In this document: piece after piece, positions 9,351 through 18,375 of the stretch
Layout: every line of letters begins with the position of its first letter
Position numbering within the stretch: the stretch's first letter is position 1
NCBI GenBank assembly: GCA_041831635.1
Contig: JBHASY010000126.1
Location: 1-64,000 of the forward strand
Direction of reading: 5' to 3'
DNA length: 64,000 nt
From: Acetoanaerobium sp041831635
Lineage (GTDB): Bacteria > Bacillota > Clostridia > Peptostreptococcales > Filifactoraceae
Notes under the pieces: generated by a model
What the model was told of the DNA's origin: nothing
The model's input: the letters and a program-made list of their open reading frames with translations, nothing else
The model's database searches: none
Position numbers and translations under genes: made by a program

Positions 9351-10102
9351 TGGCTAAGAAGCCGAAGCAAGAGGAATGTAAGCAGAAAGTTGCAGAGTAT
9401 ATGGCGACATATGGAGATATGGTTACCTTGCTTCTTTGTTTTTTCGTTCTTTTGTTCTCATTTTCTTCAATAGATGCCCAAAAATTTGAGGCATTGATTC
9501 AATCTTTTAGCGGAGCACTTGGGGTTTTAGACGGTGGGGTCACAGTTATGCATGCTCCGGTGTTAGACAGTGGCTTAATTGATGACGGCACATCAAGCGA
9601 AGTTCTTGAGATGCAAAATTTTGAAAAGCTGGAGGAAAATATTCAGGAGTACTTAGATGAGAATCAACTTTCTGAGAGCGTGGCTGTTTTGAATGAAGAT
9701 GCTGGGCTTTTGCTTAGATTTCAGGACAATATTTTGTTCGATTCCGGAAGTGCGGTTCTAAAGCCTGAAGCAATAAAAATAATGAGTTATATAGCGGAAC
9801 TTCTGAGTGCTCAGGATTTCAAGGATAAGTTTATAAATATAGAAGGACATACGGATAACGTTCCCATGAACAGTGCAAAGTATCCGTCAAACTGGGAACT
9901 TTCCGTAGGAAGATCCAGTAATGTTGTAAGGTTTTTAGTTGAAAATAATAATATAGACCCTAAGAGAATTTCGGCTTCAGGCTACAGCGAGTATCATCCT
10001 GTGGCACCGAATGATACAGCTGAAAACAGAGCAAAGAATAGAAGGGTTGATATATTGATTTTAAAGACTGTTCATTATAAAGATTCTTCAAAAAGCCAAT
10101 AA
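9350..10102 (+). CDS. motB: Flagellar motor stator protein MotB
   Basis: 250 aa. A short cytoplasmic tail is followed by one membrane helix with the proton-carrying aspartate at about residue 23 (ATYGDMVTLLLCFFVLLFSF). The periplasmic-type OmpA/MotB peptidoglycan-binding domain fills about 125-240, with FDSGSAVLKPEA, IEGHTDNVPM and NWELSVGRS. MotB anchors the stator to the cell wall. Proton or sodium use cannot be told from the sequence alone. It starts inside the motA stop codon. Confidence 0.96.
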   Translation: MAKKPKQEECKQKVAEYMATYGDMVTLLLCFFVLLFSFSSIDAQKFEALIQSFSGALGVLDGGVTVMHAPVLDSGLIDDGTSSEVLEMQNFEKLEENIQEYLDENQLSESVAVLNEDAGLLLRFQDNILFDSGSAVLKPEAIKIMSYIAELLSAQDFKDKFINIEGHTDNVPMNSAKYPSNWELSVGRSSNVVRFLVENNNIDPKRISASGYSEYHPVAPNDTAENRAKNRRVDILILKTVHYKDSSKSQ

Positions 10103-10123
10103 ACTTTCTTAGGAGGTGAATGT

Positions 10124-10546
10124 ATGAACAACAAAAAACTTGTGGTATTTTCTGTGGTTATATTCGTAATATCTCTTTTGGTTTTTGCAACAACGTTATA
10201 TTTGGTAGTTTTTAGAACTCCGGCAGGAGAAAAAGAAGTAAAAAAACCAAAAACATATTCATATGATTTAGGGGAATTTTCGACGAATATAGGGGCTTCG
10301 GGAAGGTATTTCAAAGGAAATGTTGTAGTGGAAACTACAGGTAAGAAAACTCCGAAGTTGATTGAAGAAAATGCAACCTCTATAAGAGATTATATTCTTG
10401 GAGTTTTAATTTCCCAAGATGTTAAAACTATGATGAGCGAGCAGGGTGCAGAAAGTATTAAAAAGGACATTGCGAAAAAGGTTTCGGAGATAACCGGAAC
10501 TGACGATATCAGCAATGTGTACTTTACAGACTATATTATACAGTAA
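10124..10546 (+). CDS. fliL: Flagellar basal body-associated protein FliL
   Basis: 140 aa with one N-terminal membrane helix (about residues 6-28) and an extracytoplasmic domain with YSYDLGEFSTNI and a C-terminal helix-strand, as in FliL. FliL surrounds the stator and helps to recruit or stabilise it. An AGGAGGTGA site lies before the ATG. Position between motB and fliM is the usual one. Confidence 0.9.
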   Translation: MNNKKLVVFSVVIFVISLLVFATTLYLVVFRTPAGEKEVKKPKTYSYDLGEFSTNIGASGRYFKGNVVVETTGKKTPKLIEENATSIRDYILGVLISQDVKTMMSEQGAESIKKDIAKKVSEITGTDDISNVYFTDYIIQ

Positions 10547-10561
10547 GAGAGGTGAAGACGT

Positions 10562-11560
10562 TTGGCTGATATATTATCCCAAAGTGAAATAGACTCCTTA
10601 CTGTCTGCACTTAATTCAGGAGAAATAGATGCTTCAGATATTAAGGAAGAGACCGAAGAAAACAAGGTCAAGAAGTACGATTTTAAAAGTCCTAAGAAAT
10701 TAGCGAAAGATCAGTTAAAGACTCTTCATATGATTCATGAGAATTTCTCTAGAATTTTAAACACCTATTTGTCAGGATATCTAAGGACTATGACTCAGAT
10801 AGACGTTTTATCAGTAGAAGAACTTTCGTACTATGAATTTAACAATTCAATAACAAATCCCGCTCTTATATCGGTTATAGATTTTGCACCCTTGCCGGGG
10901 CAGATAATATTTGAAATGTCAGATAGACTGGCTTTTACTATGATAGATAGAATTTTAGGTGGGAGTGGAACTTATGAATCTGAAAGCAGACCTTTTACTG
11001 AGATTGAAACTACGCTACTGAATAAATTGATGGTGAACGTTTCTAGGTTATTTATCGAACCTTGGGAAAATGTCATTGAACTTGATCCTGCACTTGATAA
11101 GATAGAGACCAATTCTCAGTTTGCACAGATAGTATCTTCAAATGAAACAGTAGCGCTTATTACTCTTAGAGCTAATATTGGAGATATTGAGGGATTAATG
11201 AACATTTGTATGCCACATATTGTTTTAGAACCTATTCTTCCTAATCTTTCTACAAAATTCTGGTTTTCTACAGTTAAAAAAGAAAGCAGCGAAGACAATA
11301 AAGAACATTTGGAAATTAGTGTAAAAAGAGCAAATATTGATGTAAATGCAATCGTAGGGGAGACTTACATAACGGTAGAAGAATTTATTTATCTCCAATA
11401 CGGTGATGTAATAAAGCTTTCCAGAAAAATAGATGAAGATTTAGAGTTAAACGTAGAAGGAAGAACCAAGTACCTAGGAAGACCTGGTACTCTTAAAAAT
11501 AATATGGCATTCAAGATTACAAAAGTGGTAGAAAAGGGTGATGAAGACTATGATGAATGA
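10562..11560 (+). CDS. fliM: Flagellar motor switch protein FliM
   Basis: 332 aa. The N-terminal ILSQSEIDSLLSAL peptide is the site that binds phosphorylated CheY. The middle CheC-like domain (about 45-230, with ILGGSG) contacts FliG, and the C-terminal SpoA/FliN-like domain (about 245-325) joins the C-ring. The start is TTG at 10562, chosen because it follows AGAGGTGA and yields the usual MADILSQ opening. The end overlaps the start of fliY. Confidence 0.95.
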   Translation: MADILSQSEIDSLLSALNSGEIDASDIKEETEENKVKKYDFKSPKKLAKDQLKTLHMIHENFSRILNTYLSGYLRTMTQIDVLSVEELSYYEFNNSITNPALISVIDFAPLPGQIIFEMSDRLAFTMIDRILGGSGTYESESRPFTEIETTLLNKLMVNVSRLFIEPWENVIELDPALDKIETNSQFAQIVSSNETVALITLRANIGDIEGLMNICMPHIVLEPILPNLSTKFWFSTVKKESSEDNKEHLEISVKRANIDVNAIVGETYITVEEFIYLQYGDVIKLSRKIDEDLELNVEGRTKYLGRPGTLKNNMAFKITKVVEKGDEDYDE

Positions 11561-12722
11561 TATGCTTTCTCAAGAAGAAATAGATGCTCTGATGGGTGGG
11601 GGAGGCTCTAAGGCTGAAGAAGAGTCTGTATCTAATCAAGAGAGCTTAAATGATATGGAAATAGATGCGATAGGCGAGATAGGTAATATCAGCATGGGAA
11701 CTGCTGCCACTACTTTATTCACTCTTTTAGGGCATAAGGTTCAGATTACTACACCAAGAGTGGAAGAGACGACTATAGGTGCTATAGCAAGTAGTTATCC
11801 TATACCGTTTATAGCTGTGCAGGTAAACTACAGCGTAGGTGTAAAAGGTATGAACTTACTTATTCTTAAAGAGGATGATGTTAAGATCATCACTTCTTTA
11901 ATGCTAGGAGGAGATGGCAGGTCAGATATTCCTGAAGAACTAAATGAAATTCATCTTAGTGCGATAAGTGAAGCTATGAACCAGATGATAGGTTCTTCGT
12001 CTACTTCTTTATCTGAGATGCTGGCTAAGAAGATAGATATCACACCGCCTATAGTTTCTAGGGTTAATTTTAATGACAATCAATTAGACCCTGAGCTACT
12101 TGCAGCAGATGAAAATATCATATGTATATCTTTCAGAATGACTGTAGGAGACTTGATTGACAGCACTATAATGCAGATTCTGCCTATTGAATTCGCAAGA
12201 GCATTAGTTGATAGAATGCTAGGCACAGGTGCAGATGATGAGGTTAAAGAAGAAACTCCTGTACCTACTGTGACAGCTAAAACTCCTGAATTACCGGCTC
12301 AGGAGGAATACTATGAAGAAGATGATGACTACTATGAAGAAGATTATGATGACGATGAAGATTATTATGAACCACCAAAGAAATCTAAAAAGAAAAAGAA
12401 TGTAAAGGTTAAACCTGCAGCTTTTGCAAACTTTGATGAGCCTCGTAGACGTGAGGCAAATCTACCTGAAAACATAGATCTTATAAAAGATGTTATGCTT
12501 AAGGTTACTGTAGAATTAGGAAGAACTACAAAGCCTATAGATGATATTTTACAGTTTGCGCCGGGAAGTATTTTAGAATTGGATAGACTTGTAGGGGAAC
12601 CTCTTGATATAATGGTAAATGGAAAGAAAGTTGCAAAAGGGGAAGTGGTCGTAATTGATGAAAATTACGGAGTTAGAATAACTGATATTATAAAAACTGA
12701 AAAAAGGCTAAAGAGTATTTGA
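11550..12722 (+). CDS. fliY: Motor switch phosphatase FliY (CheC-type + FliN domains)
   Basis: About 390 aa. It has the MLSQEEIDALMGGGG CheY-binding tail, a CheC-type phosphatase domain with two E-x2-N motifs (IGEIGNISMGTAA and ISEAMNQMIG), an acidic tyrosine-rich linker (about 245-275), a lysine patch, and a C-terminal FliN domain with LDRLVGEPLDIMVNG. FliY forms the base of the C-ring and removes phosphate from CheY. Several in-frame starts exist (GTG 11538, ATG 11541, 11550, 11553, 11562); I prefer 11550, 9 bases after AGGGTG. It overlaps fliM. Confidence 0.94.
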   Translation: MMNDMLSQEEIDALMGGGGSKAEEESVSNQESLNDMEIDAIGEIGNISMGTAATTLFTLLGHKVQITTPRVEETTIGAIASSYPIPFIAVQVNYSVGVKGMNLLILKEDDVKIITSLMLGGDGRSDIPEELNEIHLSAISEAMNQMIGSSSTSLSEMLAKKIDITPPIVSRVNFNDNQLDPELLAADENIICISFRMTVGDLIDSTIMQILPIEFARALVDRMLGTGADDEVKEETPVPTVTAKTPELPAQEEYYEEDDDYYEEDYDDDEDYYEPPKKSKKKKNVKVKPAAFANFDEPRRREANLPENIDLIKDVMLKVTVELGRTTKPIDDILQFAPGSILELDRLVGEPLDIMVNGKKVAKGEVVVIDENYGVRITDIIKTEKRLKSI

Positions 12723-12741
12723 TTTTAAGGAGGAAAATGAA

Positions 12742-13104
12742 GTGGCAAAAGGGATATTATTAGTAGATGATGCAGCGTTTATGAGAATGATGTTAAAAGA
12801 CATTTTAGTGAAAAACGGTTATGATGTACTGGGGGAAGCTGAAAATGGATTAAAGGCAGTAGAAAAGTACAAAGAATTAAATCCTGATTTGGTAATTATG
12901 GACATCACTATGCCTGAGATGGACGGGATAGAAGCAGTTAAGGAAATTAAGAAAGTAAATGCTTCAGCTGCTGTTATTATGTGTTCAGCTATGGGTCAAC
13001 AGTCTATGGTTATAGAGGCTATTCAGTCAGGAGCAAAAGATTTTATAGTAAAACCGTTTCAAGCAGATAGAATTATAGAAGCAGTTAAAAAAGTTATAGG
13101 ATAA
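12742..13104 (+). CDS. cheY: Chemotaxis response regulator CheY
   Basis: 120 aa, a single receiver domain. The acidic pair is at D9-D10, the phosphorylation site is D54 in VIMDITMPEMDG, the switch serine is in MCSAMGQQ, and the conserved lysine is in VKPFQ. CheY-P carries the signal from CheA to FliM/FliY. The GTG start follows AGGAGG by 7 bases. It lies between fliY and fliO, as in B. subtilis, and its stop overlaps the fliO ATG. Confidence 0.96.
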   Translation: MAKGILLVDDAAFMRMMLKDILVKNGYDVLGEAENGLKAVEKYKELNPDLVIMDITMPEMDGIEAVKEIKKVNASAAVIMCSAMGQQSMVIEAIQSGAKDFIVKPFQADRIIEAVKKVIG

Positions 13105-13385
13105 TGGATTTATTTTTGGAGATACTAAGGATAATAGTTTCTTTAGGAGTTTTTATTGCTATATTATTTGGAGCAAAGTATGCGACTATTTATTGGGCAA
13201 AGAGGAACCATTTTATAAATCAAGAAAGACAGATAAAGATTGTGGAACAGGTTCCTCTAACTAGAGATAAAACTATTTTCCTTGTAAAGTATAAAGAAAA
13301 TGAATACTTAATAGCTACAACTCCCCAGAATATAGAAATAGTTGATAGGATTAAAACAAAGGAAATGGATAATGATGGCAATTAA
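13104..13385 (+). CDS. fliO: Flagellar biosynthesis protein FliO
   Basis: 93 aa with one membrane helix (about residues 5-27) and a small cytoplasmic beta-rich domain (QIKIVEQVPLTRDKTIFLV), the pattern of FliO/FliZ-family export-gate assembly factors. FliO helps FliP assemble. The fit to the family and the place directly before fliP support the name. It overlaps cheY by one base, and its 3' end overlaps fliP. Confidence 0.85.
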   Translation: MDLFLEILRIIVSLGVFIAILFGAKYATIYWAKRNHFINQERQIKIVEQVPLTRDKTIFLVKYKENEYLIATTPQNIEIVDRIKTKEMDNDGN

Positions 13386-14163
13386 ATCTAAAAAACTTTT
13401 TTTGTACTTAGGTATTTTTTTTGTTTTTTTTATTTGTAGCTTTGAATTTGGATATGCAGAAAATCTGAGAGGGAATATCCCGGATATATCTCTACAGATA
13501 AATGGTTCTGAAAATGCACGAGACCTGAGTAATTCTGTAGAAATGCTTATATTGTTTACAGTGCTTACTATGCTTCCAAGTATTTTGATTATGATGACTT
13601 CATTTACTAGAGTAATAGTGATTTTGTCTTTTTTAAAAAATGCTATGGGAGTACAACAAGCGATACCGTCTCAAGTAATAGTAGGACTTTCGCTTTTTTT
13701 GACTTTCTTTATTATGGCACCTGTAGGTAACGAAGTTTACTCGCAGGCACTTAGACCTTATTTTGATAATGAAATAAATCAGGAAGAGGCTTTTTCAACG
13801 GCTATGGTTCCTGTTCGTGAGTTTATGATGAGACAAACCAGAGAAAAAGATATTAAACTGTTTATGGATTTATCTAAAAATGAGGAACTGATGAATAAAG
13901 AAGATATAGTTTTAGAAGATATTCCAAATACTGTAATTATTCCGGCGTTTGTAATCAGTGAGTTAAAAACAGGTTTTCAGGTTGGATTTTTGCTGTTCAT
14001 ACCGTTTATTATCATAGATATGGTAGTGGCAAGTACACTGATGTCTATGGGTATGATGATGCTTCCTCCTATGATGATATCGCTTCCGTTTAAAATCTTA
14101 CTTTTTGTTTTAGTAGATGGCTGGGATATGGTTATAAGATCCATTATAGTTGGTTTTAATTAG
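13372..14163 (+). CDS. fliP: Flagellar export gate protein FliP
   Basis: 263 aa. A cleavable-looking signal sequence (basic KSKK, then a hydrophobic run, then GYA before ENLRG) is followed by the FliP core with PSILIMMTSFTRVIVILSF and the C-terminal MGMMMLPPMMISLPFK. FliP pentamers form the export channel with FliQ and FliR. The frame extends up to a TTG at 13342, but the ATG at 13372 follows AAGGA and gives the signal peptide directly. It overlaps fliO by 14 bases. Confidence 0.96.
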   Translation: MMAIKSKKLFLYLGIFFVFFICSFEFGYAENLRGNIPDISLQINGSENARDLSNSVEMLILFTVLTMLPSILIMMTSFTRVIVILSFLKNAMGVQQAIPSQVIVGLSLFLTFFIMAPVGNEVYSQALRPYFDNEINQEEAFSTAMVPVREFMMRQTREKDIKLFMDLSKNEELMNKEDIVLEDIPNTVIIPAFVISELKTGFQVGFLLFIPFIIIDMVVASTLMSMGMMMLPPMMISLPFKILLFVLVDGWDMVIRSIIVGFN

Positions 14164-14174
14164 GGGGGATAGTA

Positions 14175-14444
14175 ATGGATATGGATGTTGTTGTTGGAGT
14201 AATCCAGCAATCGTTGACTATGGTATTATTGCTTTCAGCTCCTATGCTTATAGTTGGACTGTTAGTGGGGCTTATAGTCAGCGTTTTTCAAGCAACTACA
14301 CAGATACAAGAAGCTACTTTAGCTTTTGTTCCCAAGATAGTTGCAGTAATGTTATCTATGGTGCTTTTTGGACCATGGATGATGTCATCTATGGTTAACT
14401 TTACTCAAAACCTATTTAATAATATTGATAAATTCATTAAATGA
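14175..14444 (+). CDS. fliQ: Flagellar export gate protein FliQ
   Basis: 89 aa with two membrane hairpin helices (about residues 13-38 and 50-75). The FQATTQIQEATLAFVPKI signature of FliQ/SpaQ lies between them. FliQ packs around the FliP-FliR core of the type III export channel. A GGGGG stretch precedes the ATG. Order fliP-fliQ-fliR is universal. Confidence 0.96.
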   Translation: MDMDVVVGVIQQSLTMVLLLSAPMLIVGLLVGLIVSVFQATTQIQEATLAFVPKIVAVMLSMVLFGPWMMSSMVNFTQNLFNNIDKFIK

Positions 14445-14455
14445 TTGGGTAGCTT

Positions 14456-15244
14456 ATGATAAATGAATTATTTACTACGGTTATTACCTCTATAAATGTA
14501 TTTTTACTTATCCTTTCCAGAGTAATAGGCTTCGTTTCAGTTGCACCTGTATATGGCAGAAACTCTATACCTACTTATGTCAAAATTGGGCTTAGTATCA
14601 TAGTTTCTTACATAGTGTTACCTTTTTTAGTATTTGAGATTGCTGCCCCTATAAGTTCGGCTGAACTAATATTTTTATCATTAAAAGAAGTTATAACCGG
14701 GTTGGGTTTAGGTTTGATAGCTCAGCTCTTTTTTTCTATTTTTGCATCTACAGGGGCTATTATAGATTTAGACTTAGGGCTTTCTATGTCACAAAGTTTT
14801 GACCCTCAAATAGGAGGGCAGGTTACTATCACATCTAAACTTATAGATATTTTTGCATATTTGATATTTTTTTTAATAGATGGACATCACTATCTTATTA
14901 GGGCTGTAATAAACAGTTTTTACATACTGCCGCTTGGAGTTGCACAGATACACAATGATAATTTTTTGAATTTTTTATCAAAACTGGTAAGCTACATATT
15001 TGTAAGTGCCGTTACGATTGCAATACCTATTGTTATAAGTATTTTTATGGGGAATTTACTTCTTGCATTTATGGCTAAGATAATGCCGCAGATGAATGTG
15101 TTTGTAGTAGGTATGCCGTTTAAGATTTTTTTAGGACTTATAATTTTAGTAATTTCTATGCCATATATAGGAGAATCAATTAGAAGAATATTGATGCATA
15201 TTTATGAGTATCTATATCTATTTTTAGAAGTTGTCAAAGGGTAA
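14456..15244 (+). CDS. fliR: Flagellar export gate protein FliR
   Basis: 262 aa, strongly hydrophobic with about six membrane segments. Family features include the early SRVIGFVSVAPVYG segment, LDLGLSMSQSFDPQ, and MPQMNVFVVGMPFKI near the C-terminus. FliR is the single-copy subunit that closes the FliP-FliQ channel. Spacing to fliQ and flhB is tight. Confidence 0.96.
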   Translation: MINELFTTVITSINVFLLILSRVIGFVSVAPVYGRNSIPTYVKIGLSIIVSYIVLPFLVFEIAAPISSAELIFLSLKEVITGLGLGLIAQLFFSIFASTGAIIDLDLGLSMSQSFDPQIGGQVTITSKLIDIFAYLIFFLIDGHHYLIRAVINSFYILPLGVAQIHNDNFLNFLSKLVSYIFVSAVTIAIPIVISIFMGNLLLAFMAKIMPQMNVFVVGMPFKIFLGLIILVISMPYIGESIRRILMHIYEYLYLFLEVVKG

Positions 15245-15247
15245 ATT

Positions 15248-16339
15248 ATGGCTGAGTTGAATTTTATTATAGACTTACAATTATTTTCAGAAGAGAAAAC
15301 TGAGAAAGCGACACCTAAGAAAAGAGAGGATTCCAGAAAAAAGGGTCAAGTAATGCAGAGCAAGGAAGTAAATACTGCAGCTGCGCTTATGGCTTCGGTT
15401 CTTGCACTGAAATATTCAGGTGGCCCTATGTTTCGGACTATGACAGAGGCCATCTATTTTTTTAGGAATTTATTATATACAGATATATTAAATGAAAGTG
15501 CAGGTGGATATAAAATCCTAATTTACATTATGATATATGTAGTTAAAGCTGTATTTATTGTAGTGGGGGTGGGGTTTGCAGCTGCATTTATATCTTCTAG
15601 AGTTCAAGTAGGAAATCTTTTTACCACTGAAACTTTGAAGACTAAACCCGAAAGGCTAAACCCTGTAGAGGGGCTTAAAAGAATGTTCAGCTTAAAATCT
15701 TTTGTGGAACTGATAAAGTCTTTACTTAAGATAGGAATAGTAGGTTTTGTAGGATATAGTTATTTAGCAAAGAATATTGGACTTGTTTTGAAAAGTCAGC
15801 AACTTAGACCTATTCAGTTTTCATATATGGTATTTGAACTTGCAATTAACCTTGCTTTAAGAATGACATTTGCCATAATAGTGATTGCTATTTTAGATTA
15901 TTTTTACCAGAAATATGATTATGATAAAAATCTAAAAATGTCAAAACAAGAAATAAAAGAAGAGTTCAAGCAATCAGAGGGGGATCCTCAAATTAAATCT
16001 AAGATAAAAGAAAAGCAAAGACAGGCGGCGATGCGAAGAATGATGCAGGAAATTCCTAAAGCAGATGTAATTATCACGAATCCGACTCATTTTGCAGTAG
16101 CTTTAAAATATGATGAAGATAAATTTGACGCTCCTTATGTGGTAGCTAAAGGGAAAAATTTAATAGCTCAGACTATAAAAGAAAAAGGAAGAGAATCAAA
16201 CATACCTATAGTAGAAAATAAACCGCTGGCACAGGCATTATATAAAGAAATTGATATAGGGCAAATGATATCGCCACAGCTTTATGAGGCTGTAGCAGAG
16301 GTGCTGGCGTATGTATACTCATTAAAAGAACAAGTTTAG
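15248..16339 (+). CDS. flhB: Flagellar export switch protein FlhB
   Basis: 363 aa. The N-terminal EKTEKATPKKREDSRKKGQV motif, four membrane helices (about residues 35-215), and a cytoplasmic domain with the autocleavage site NPTH near residue 278 are all present. Cleavage there, together with FliK, switches export from hook to filament subunits. The stop is 8 bases from the flhA start. Confidence 0.97.
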   Translation: MAELNFIIDLQLFSEEKTEKATPKKREDSRKKGQVMQSKEVNTAAALMASVLALKYSGGPMFRTMTEAIYFFRNLLYTDILNESAGGYKILIYIMIYVVKAVFIVVGVGFAAAFISSRVQVGNLFTTETLKTKPERLNPVEGLKRMFSLKSFVELIKSLLKIGIVGFVGYSYLAKNIGLVLKSQQLRPIQFSYMVFELAINLALRMTFAIIVIAILDYFYQKYDYDKNLKMSKQEIKEEFKQSEGDPQIKSKIKEKQRQAAMRRMMQEIPKADVIITNPTHFAVALKYDEDKFDAPYVVAKGKNLIAQTIKEKGRESNIPIVENKPLAQALYKEIDIGQMISPQLYEAVAEVLAYVYSLKEQV

Positions 16340-16347
16340 GAGGCTAT

Positions 16348-18375
16348 ATGAAATCAGGAGATATAGCAATAACCATCGGGATAATTTTTATCATACTTAT
16401 GATTATCATTCCGATACCATTATTCTTAGTAGATATACTATTGAGCCTTAATATATCTTTGGCTCTTCTTATATTGCTTATTTCAATGTATAACAACGAA
16501 GCTTTGGATTTTTCGGTATTTCCATCTTTATTGCTTATTACTACTTTGTTTAGACTTTCATTAAACATAACTACTACCAGATATATTTTATCTGAGGGAA
16601 ACGCAGGACAGGTAATAGAAGCGTTTGGAAACTTTGTTATGGGTGGAAATCCCGTAGTAGGATTTATAGTTTTTATAATTATAGTTATAGTTCAGTTTAT
16701 GGTCATAACTAAAGGTTCTGAGCGTGTAGCTGAGGTAGCGGCAAGATTTACGCTTGATGCTATGCCGGGGAAACAAATGGCGATAGATGCAGACTTAAAC
16801 TCGGGGCTTATAGATGAAAGACAGGCAAAGGAAAGACGACTAAAGATTCAAGGAGAGTCCGACTTTTATGGGGCGATGGACGGAGCATCTAAGTTCGTAA
16901 AGGGAGATGCTATAGCCGGGATTTTGATTACTTTAGTAAATGTAATAGGAGGATTTATTATAGGGGTATTGATACAAAAAATGCCGGTGGCTGAAGCACT
17001 GTCCAGATTTACCGTTTTGTCAGTTGGAGACGGGCTTGTTTCTCAGATACCTGCACTTCTTATATCAACAGGAACAGGTATAGTAGTTACCAGAGCGACA
17101 TCTGAGTCGAACTTAGGTAGAGACTTTATAGACCAGCTTTTTAATAACTATAAAATAATGTTTATTATATCAGGGGTACTGTTCTTTTTAGCACTTACAC
17201 CACTTCCGTTTGTTCCTTATATGATACTATCTTTGATATTCTTAGGTTCTGGAGTTAATATGTTAAGAAGATCCAGAGTTAAGGAAAACGCTCCTGAAAC
17301 CGGAGATGAACAAGATGATGTAGAAGAAATTAGAAGACCCGAAAACGTACTTCCTCTTCTAAATGTAGATCCTATAGAACTTGAATTTGGGTATGGAATA
17401 ATTCCTCTTGCAGATAAATCTCAGGGAGGAGATTTATTTGACAGGCTTGTTATGATAAGAAGGCAATGTGCATTGGAACTTGGAATAGTAGTTCCTATGA
17501 TCAGGTTAAGGGATAATATACAACTTCAACCTAATGAATATGTGATAAAAATAAAAGGTGTAGAGGTTTCAGGCGGAGAAATACTCTTCGATCACTATCT
17601 GGCTATGAATCCGGGAATTGCAGATGGAGAAATAAGGGGGATAGATACAGTAGAGCCTGCATTTGGTCTTCCTGCAAAATGGATAGATGAAAAAGAGCGA
17701 GAGAGAGCAGAGATATATGGCTATACAGTAGTAGATCCGCCGTCTATCATATCTACTCACTTGACTGAAATAATAAAGAAACATGCTTATGAATTGATAG
17801 GAAGGCAAGATGTTAAGATGCTTCTTGATAATCTTAAGGAAACCCATCCTACTTTAGTAGATGAGGTTATTCCGTCGCTATTATCCATAGGAGATATTCA
17901 AAAAGTACTGTCAAATCTGCTTAGGGAGGGAGTTTCTATTAGAAATTTCAGCAATATAATGGAGACTTTAGCAGATTACGGTCAGGTTACCAAAGATACA
18001 GATATGCTTACCGAGTACTCCAGACAGACGATGTTTAGAACTATAACCAAGCAGTTTATATCTAGAGAGGATGCAAAGGTTATAACCTTAGACCCTGATT
18101 TAGAGAGGATAATTATGGAGTCTTTACAAACTACAGAAACAGGCACTTATATGGCTTTAGATCCTAGTGTGTCGCAAAAATTAGTTGCCAGTTTAGGCAA
18201 GGAAGTCGAGAAGGCACTGTCCATAGGAGAGCAACCTTTGATTGTTACTGCACCCGTGGTAAGATTTTACTTCAAAAAATTTGTAGAACAGATAAGTGAT
18301 GATATAATAGTATTATCATATAATGAAATAGACCAAAAAACAAAAATACAGTCTATAGGGACGGTGAGTGTGTAG
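16348..18375 (+). CDS. flhA: Flagellar export gate protein FlhA
   Basis: 675 aa. About eight membrane helices fill the first 310 residues, including LFRLSLNITTTRYIL and the FHIPEP-type cytoplasmic loop (AARFTLDAMPGKQMAIDADL). The large cytoplasmic domain (about 330-675) is the docking platform for chaperone-substrate complexes. The AGGAGG site is well placed. The last base is shared with the flhF start. Confidence 0.97.
   Translation: MKSGDIAITIGIIFIILMIIIPIPLFLVDILLSLNISLALLILLISMYNNEALDFSVFPSLLLITTLFRLSLNITTTRYILSEGNAGQVIEAFGNFVMGGNPVVGFIVFIIIVIVQFMVITKGSERVAEVAARFTLDAMPGKQMAIDADLNSGLIDERQAKERRLKIQGESDFYGAMDGASKFVKGDAIAGILITLVNVIGGFIIGVLIQKMPVAEALSRFTVLSVGDGLVSQIPALLISTGTGIVVTRATSESNLGRDFIDQLFNNYKIMFIISGVLFFLALTPLPFVPYMILSLIFLGSGVNMLRRSRVKENAPETGDEQDDVEEIRRPENVLPLLNVDPIELEFGYGIIPLADKSQGGDLFDRLVMIRRQCALELGIVVPMIRLRDNIQLQPNEYVIKIKGVEVSGGEILFDHYLAMNPGIADGEIRGIDTVEPAFGLPAKWIDEKERERAEIYGYTVVDPPSIISTHLTEIIKKHAYELIGRQDVKMLLDNLKETHPTLVDEVIPSLLSIGDIQKVLSNLLREGVSIRNFSNIMETLADYGQVTKDTDMLTEYSRQTMFRTITKQFISREDAKVITLDPDLERIIMESLQTTETGTYMALDPSVSQKLVASLGKEVEKALSIGEQPLIVTAPVVRFYFKKFVEQISDDIIVLSYNEIDQKTKIQSIGTVSV

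Noticed and set aside
12280..12360. Repeated GAAGAT/TACTAT units in fliY as a possible tandem repeat
   Set aside because: The units are irregular codons for D, E and Y, not a true tandem repeat.
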